Source: Promethearchaeota archaeon
Lineage (GTDB): Archaea > Asgardarchaeota > Lokiarchaeia > Sigyniarchaeales > SOKP01
DNA: 9,415 bases
Reading direction: 5' to 3'
Assembly (NCBI GenBank): GCA_019058135.1
Contig: JAHLWE010000065.1
Location: 1 to 9,415, forward strand
This document shows, piece by piece, positions 6,466 to 9,415 of this stretch. The notes beneath the pieces were generated by a model that made no database searches, was not told the origin of the DNA, and worked only from the letters and a program-made list of their open reading frames with translations. Both the position numbers and the translations under genes were made by a program. Position 1 is the first letter of the stretch. Each line of letters begins with the position of its first letter.

Positions 6466-7874
6466 TCACAATAATCACAAAATAGGGAAATACTTTTTGC
6501 AGCCTCTTTTAAAGAAAAGAAGTAAAGAACACGGTTTTTATGTAAATTTTTCTTAATACCATTAAATTTTTTTGCCAATTCAATAGAATCTGCAATGCTA
6601 GGCAGGCAAAAAGCAAATGGTTTTGAAATTCTTTTTTGAATTTTAATCATTCTATTGAAAACATGTCGATACAAATGATCTGGCCATAAGGGGACGATCA
6701 CGATATCAATATTGGGGTCGTCAACTACAATCTCTATACAATCTGCAAAAATATCTAAAATAAACCCGGAAGCCCCTAAGTCTATCGGATTCTTGATATT
6801 CACATTAACATCTGGCAGAATATTTGCAATTTTTTCTTGAGACCTCGGTGTTAACATAGGAACCTTTAGATTGTGAAATGCAAATAAATCAGTAACATTT
6901 ACCGACGATCCACCACCAGGGGTGATAATTCCTACATTTCTTCCATTAGGAAGATGATTTGAGAATAATAATTCTATAGTTTTTATTATATTCCAAAATT
7001 CATCATTATTTTTTACTAAGATTGCCCCTGTTTGCTTTGCCATTGAATCCCATAATTTTTGATTTGAAGCTATAGCTCCTGTATGTGAAAAGGCCGCATG
7101 AGAACCATCTTCTGTAAATCCACCTTTCCAAATTATAACTGGTTTAGTTTTGGTTGTCTTTCTCAATTCCAAATAAAATTCATGACCATTTGCGGATCCA
7201 AAAGATTCTAAATATATAGCAATTACTTTTGTTTTAATATCTCTACGGAAATGCCTTAAGAAATCTAAACAGTTTAAATCTATCTGATTACCGAATGAAA
7301 TACCATATCGAAATCTAAGATCACGTTTGAAACCCACATCAACTAATTGAGTGAGGTGCCCTCCAGATTGGCTCATAAAAGAAACTGAGCCAGGAACTCC
7401 AAATGGAGTAGAAAAAGTAAATGCCATCCCCGTTTCTCCATTAAAAGGTCCTAAACAATTGGGGCCGATAACTCTTGTATCAGTTCCTTTAATTATCTCC
7501 ACTATTTCCCTTTCTAATTTTTTTCTCTCAGGATCTCCTGTCTCAGAAAATCCAGAGGAAAAAATTATCACCCAAGGAATTCTTTTATCAACGCATTCTT
7601 TCATTATTTTTGGGATATATTTTGTCTTTGTGGAAATATAAGCCGTATCAACAGGATATGGAACATCTAGAACAGAAGGATAACATTTCCAATCAAGAAT
7701 TTTTTCACTTCTTGGGTTAATTGGATAAAAAGTTTCTGACCATTGAGAGTTTTTAAAAGATCTCAAAAAAAGCATAGATCCAAGAGCTGATTTTTCTGAA
7801 GCTCCAATAAAAGCTATATGTTTAGGATGGAATAAAGTATCAAATTCGTCAAAGTCTTGTTGATCATCAACCAT
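6444..7874 (-). CDS. Acyl-CoA synthetase (ADP/NDP-forming), alpha subunit
   Basis: The alpha subunit of ADP-forming acetyl/acyl-CoA synthetase binds CoA and carries the phosphohistidine that relays phosphate between the acyl phosphate and ADP; it makes ATP from acyl-CoA in archaeal fermentation. The protein is 476 residues, the normal alpha length, from ATG 7874. Visible parts: CoA-binding domain at about 12-110 with HIAFIGASEKSALGS (19-33) and INPRSEKI (52-59); IGPNCLGPFN (136-145); ligase domain with SFMSQSGGHLTQLVD (165-179) and SFGNQIDLNCLDFL (193-206); AAFSHTGAIA (260-269), whose His264 aligns with the catalytic phosphohistidine; and GGGSSVNVTDLF (320-331) and NPIDLG (362-367). There is no ATP-grasp domain, so it needs a separate beta subunit. 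The only beta-like sequence here is the broken relic at 947-1318. The natural substrate could be acetate or another acid. Confidence 0.88.
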   Translation of the reverse strand: MVDDQQDFDEFDTLFHPKHIAFIGASEKSALGSMLFLRSFKNSQWSETFYPINPRSEKILDWKCYPSVLDVPYPVDTAYISTKTKYIPKIMKECVDKRIPWVIIFSSGFSETGDPERKKLEREIVEIIKGTDTRVIGPNCLGPFNGETGMAFTFSTPFGVPGSVSFMSQSGGHLTQLVDVGFKRDLRFRYGISFGNQIDLNCLDFLRHFRRDIKTKVIAIYLESFGSANGHEFYLELRKTTKTKPVIIWKGGFTEDGSHAAFSHTGAIASNQKLWDSMAKQTGAILVKNNDEFWNIIKTIELLFSNHLPNGRNVGIITPGGGSSVNVTDLFAFHNLKVPMLTPRSQEKIANILPDVNVNIKNPIDLGASGFILDIFADCIEIVVDDPNIDIVIVPLWPDHLYRHVFNRMIKIQKRISKPFAFCLPSIADSIELAKKFNGIKKNLHKNRVLYFFSLKEAAKSISLFCDYCDYLNFGR

Positions 7875-7941
7875 TGTGTAAGAAAAAATTAGAAATCTTT
7901 TATGTCTTTTGATTTTGAATTAATGCTGTTAATATTAATCT

Positions 7942-7950
7942 TATATAAAT
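7942..7950 (-). promoter_or_regulatory. Candidate TATA box for the acyl-CoA synthetase gene
   Basis: On the minus strand this reads ATTTATATAA, about 70 bases from ATG 7874. It would place transcription start near 7918-7922 and give a leader of about 45 bases. No strong BRE is seen beside it. Confidence 0.4.
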
Positions 7951-7962
7951 CATATTTGAATA

Positions 7963-7976
7963 CTATTTAAAAATAG
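7963..7976. repeat. Inverted repeat between divergent promoters
   Basis: CTATTT-AA-AAATAG is a perfect 6-base inverted repeat with a 2-base centre. It lies between the two proposed TATA boxes of the divergent genes, where an operator could act on both. In AT-rich DNA such a palindrome can arise by chance. Confidence 0.3.
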
Positions 7977-8000
7977 AAAAGATAAAAAAAAATAAAGAAA

Positions 8001-8018
8001 TCCGAAATTATATATATT
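8001..8018 (+). promoter_or_regulatory. Archaeal BRE/TATA promoter for the PfkB kinase gene
   Basis: TCCGAAATTATATATATT combines a purine-rich BRE-like CCGAAA (8002-8007) with a TATA box TTATATATA immediately after it. This is the usual archaeal promoter arrangement. Transcription would start near 8035-8042, leaving a leader of about 60 bases. No clear Shine-Dalgarno precedes ATG 8101, so initiation may use a different mode or a second, nearer promoter. Confidence 0.6.
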
Positions 8019-8100
8019 AAATTTTAATTTCTACTTCTTTTTTTTAGATTGAACGTAAGATTAATTTTTAATATTAATTATTTTTAATTTAGAAATAAGT

Positions 8101-9081
8101 ATGAACAAGAAAAAAATTCTGGTTTTAGGTTCTATTGCATATGATCATATTATGGATTTCGATAAAAACTTCCTAGATGCTGTTAGTATTGATGTAGAGA
8201 ATCGAAAATATCAATCAGTTGTAACTGCCAGTTCTAGAGTTTGTCAATTCGGAGGGACTGCAGGCAATATTTCTTATCACATTAGTAAATTGGGTGTTCA
8301 TTGTGATATATATGGTTCCGTCGGAAAGGACTTTATAAGCCTAGGTTATAAACAGCATTTAGATAAATTTGATAATATAAATCAAATTCTTGAAATATAC
8401 GATGACTTATACACTGCAGCATGTTTTGTGGTAAATGATAATTCAAAAAATCAAATGATAACTTTTCATGGCGGAGCTCTCAATAAAAATGTTGATTTTT
8501 CACTAAAATCTAAAATTAAAGATCCTAACGACTACTTTTTTGCTATCAATTCAGTTCAGAATGTTCCTGCTATGGTTCATTTTGCAGAAGAATTAGAAGA
8601 ATTAAATATACCTTTCATGTTTGATCCCGGACAAGTCCTTCCATTGTTTTCTTCTGTGGATTTGATCAGGATCATTAGGAAAGCTAAAATTTTAATTTCT
8701 AATGAAAATGAATTTGATATTATAAAAGAAAAAACTCAATTATCTGAAGAAGAACTTTTTGATTTGGTACCAATTGTAATAATAACAAAAGGTGAAAAAG
8801 GTTCACTTGTACATTCTAAGGAGCAAAACATTAATTATGTAATTCCTTGTGCTCATGTTGATAAAGTTATTGATCCAACGGGAGCAGGAGATGGCTATCG
8901 TTCTGGTTTTTTATCAGGATTAGTCAAGGGAATGTCTTTAGAAGATGCTTGTAAATTAGGATCCGTTATCGGTTCTTTTATTGTTCAATCAATGGGGGGT
9001 CAATCTCAAGTATATACTCTTGAAGATGTTAAAACCAAATTTAAAGAAACCTATGGATATATTCCAAAAGAATTAGATTAA
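8101..9081 (+). CDS. PfkB-family carbohydrate/nucleoside kinase (adenosine-kinase-like)
   Basis: This ribokinase-superfamily enzyme transfers phosphate to a hydroxymethyl group of a sugar or nucleoside. It is 326 residues, a standard length. N-terminal strand KKILVLGSIAYDHIMDF (4-20) with the substrate Asp; PfkB signature 1 region FGGTAGNISYHISKLG (50-65); lid-region residues NQMITFHGGA (117-126); VIITKGEKGS (226-235); and signature 2 IDPTGAGDGYRSGFLSGL (257-274), with anion-hole GAGD and catalytic base Asp264. The NQMITFHGGA stretch and the C-terminal GGQSQVYTLEDV are like the adenosine/nucleoside kinase branch (MJ0406-like) rather than fructokinases, but the substrate remains inferred. It is transcribed alone, diverging from the acyl-CoA synthetase and converging on the acyltransferase. 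A role in nucleoside salvage is most likely. Confidence 0.87.
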   Translation: MNKKKILVLGSIAYDHIMDFDKNFLDAVSIDVENRKYQSVVTASSRVCQFGGTAGNISYHISKLGVHCDIYGSVGKDFISLGYKQHLDKFDNINQILEIYDDLYTAACFVVNDNSKNQMITFHGGALNKNVDFSLKSKIKDPNDYFFAINSVQNVPAMVHFAEELEELNIPFMFDPGQVLPLFSSVDLIRIIRKAKILISNENEFDIIKEKTQLSEEELFDLVPIVIITKGEKGSLVHSKEQNINYVIPCAHVDKVIDPTGAGDGYRSGFLSGLVKGMSLEDACKLGSVIGSFIVQSMGGQSQVYTLEDVKTKFKETYGYIPKELD

Positions 9082-9092
9082 CTTATAGAGGA

Positions 9093-9100
9093 TTTTTTTT
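9093..9100 (+). terminator. T8 run after the kinase gene
   Basis: Eight T bases start 12 bases after the kinase stop, with no hairpin. This is a typical archaeal intrinsic terminator, placed in the 44-base gap between two convergent genes. Confidence 0.5.
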
Positions 9101-9125
9101 AAATTTAATTTATCTTAATATTTTC

Positions 9126-9415
9126 CTATTTTGACGTGATACTCTCCCGTTTTTCAATGTAACTATCCCATTTTTCTGATTCCTTTAATTTCTTTTTAAT
9201 CTTTAAATCTTTTTCAGTTTTTATAAATTTATTTTCTTTATATTTTTTTGCTGGAATCCCTATATAAACCCAACCTTCTTCTAATTCTTGGTCAACCATA
9301 GTATAAGAAAATGCAGAAAGGATACAATCTTTTCCAATAATTGTTCCGGGTGAAATGACTGAATGCGAGCCAATGATTACATTGTCTCCTATTTTGACTT
9401 TTTTAATGATTAAAT
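9126..9415 (-). CDS. Hexapeptide-repeat (left-handed beta-helix) acyltransferase, C-terminal part
   Basis: The minus-strand frame enters from the right edge and ends in TAG at 9126-9128, giving 95 visible residues. It starts with hexapeptide coils: VKIGDNVIIGSHSVISPG, then TIIGKDCILSAFSYTMVDQ. The end GWVYIGIPAKKYKE is the usual cap of LbH acyl/acetyltransferases (W-x-x-x-G-I/V-P-A-K). A highly charged tail follows (about 40 residues, KTEKDLKIKKKLKE and so on). The family acetylates sugars or other small molecules or forms gamma-carbonic-anhydrase-like trimers; with the active-site region outside the window, the substrate cannot be named. The start lies beyond 9415. The gene is convergent with the kinase. 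Confidence 0.85.
   Translation of the reverse strand, partial: LIIKKVKIGDNVIIGSHSVISPGTIIGKDCILSAFSYTMVDQELEEGWVYIGIPAKKYKENKFIKTEKDLKIKKKLKESEKWDSYIEKRESITSK

Noticed and set aside
7351..7641. 96-residue ORF on the plus strand
   Set aside because: Antisense shadow of the acyl-CoA synthetase alpha subunit.
1..9415. Mobile element, CRISPR array, tRNA or rRNA
   Set aside because: No terminal inverted repeats, transposase motifs, regularly spaced direct repeats other than the coding HTH units, or GC-rich tRNA-like stems were found.

Overview
The window is a strongly AT-rich stretch that looks archaeal, most likely from an Asgard (Lokiarchaeia-like) lineage, although the lineage is only an inference. 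The archaeal signs are an ADP-forming acyl-CoA synthetase alpha subunit plus a relic of its beta subunit, a P-loop/DRTGG protein of the type related to the phosphotransacetylase N-terminus, a BRE/TATA-like promoter (CCGAAA next to TTATATATA), GTGA/GGTGAT-type Shine-Dalgarno sequences, and T-run ends without hairpins. There is no sign of a phage, IS element, CRISPR array, tRNA or rRNA.

Left part (1-1318): a decayed zone. Two tandem helix-turn-helix repeats, 56 codons apart, lie in one continuous frame with a C-terminal domain, but that frame is broken by two nonsense codons (TGA at 76, TAA at 109). Directly after it lies the 3' part of an acetate-CoA ligase (ADP-forming) beta/ATP-grasp gene. 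It lacks its N-terminal region, has a TGA in place of the conserved Gly of the Phe-Gly-Pro motif, and has a short internal deletion.

Middle part (1392-5015): an intact P-loop/DRTGG protein (1392-2456), then about 550 bases without a large gene that hold a likely 55-residue ORF on the minus strand and two short peptide-like fragments. Next come a CxxC peroxiredoxin-like protein (3023-3535) and a convergent phosphohexomutase (3573-4994, minus).

Right part (5141-9415): a family 4 glycoside hydrolase split by an apparent one-base deletion near 5388, with a GGTGAT motif just before the downstream ATG. It converges on and overlaps by 22 bases an ADP-forming acyl-CoA synthetase alpha subunit (6444-7874, minus). 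A divergent promoter region with an inverted repeat follows, then a PfkB-family (adenosine/nucleoside-kinase-like) kinase (8101-9081). At the edge is the C-terminal part of a hexapeptide-repeat acyltransferase on the minus strand.

The genes do not form one obvious operon: strands alternate and most genes seem to have their own promoters. The themes are sugar-phosphate and glycoside metabolism (mutase, GH4, kinase, acyltransferase) and acyl-CoA energy metabolism (alpha subunit, beta relic, DRTGG protein). The most notable property is three separately damaged genes within about 6.5 kb beside well-preserved ones. I did not find convincing evidence for a new multi-gene system.
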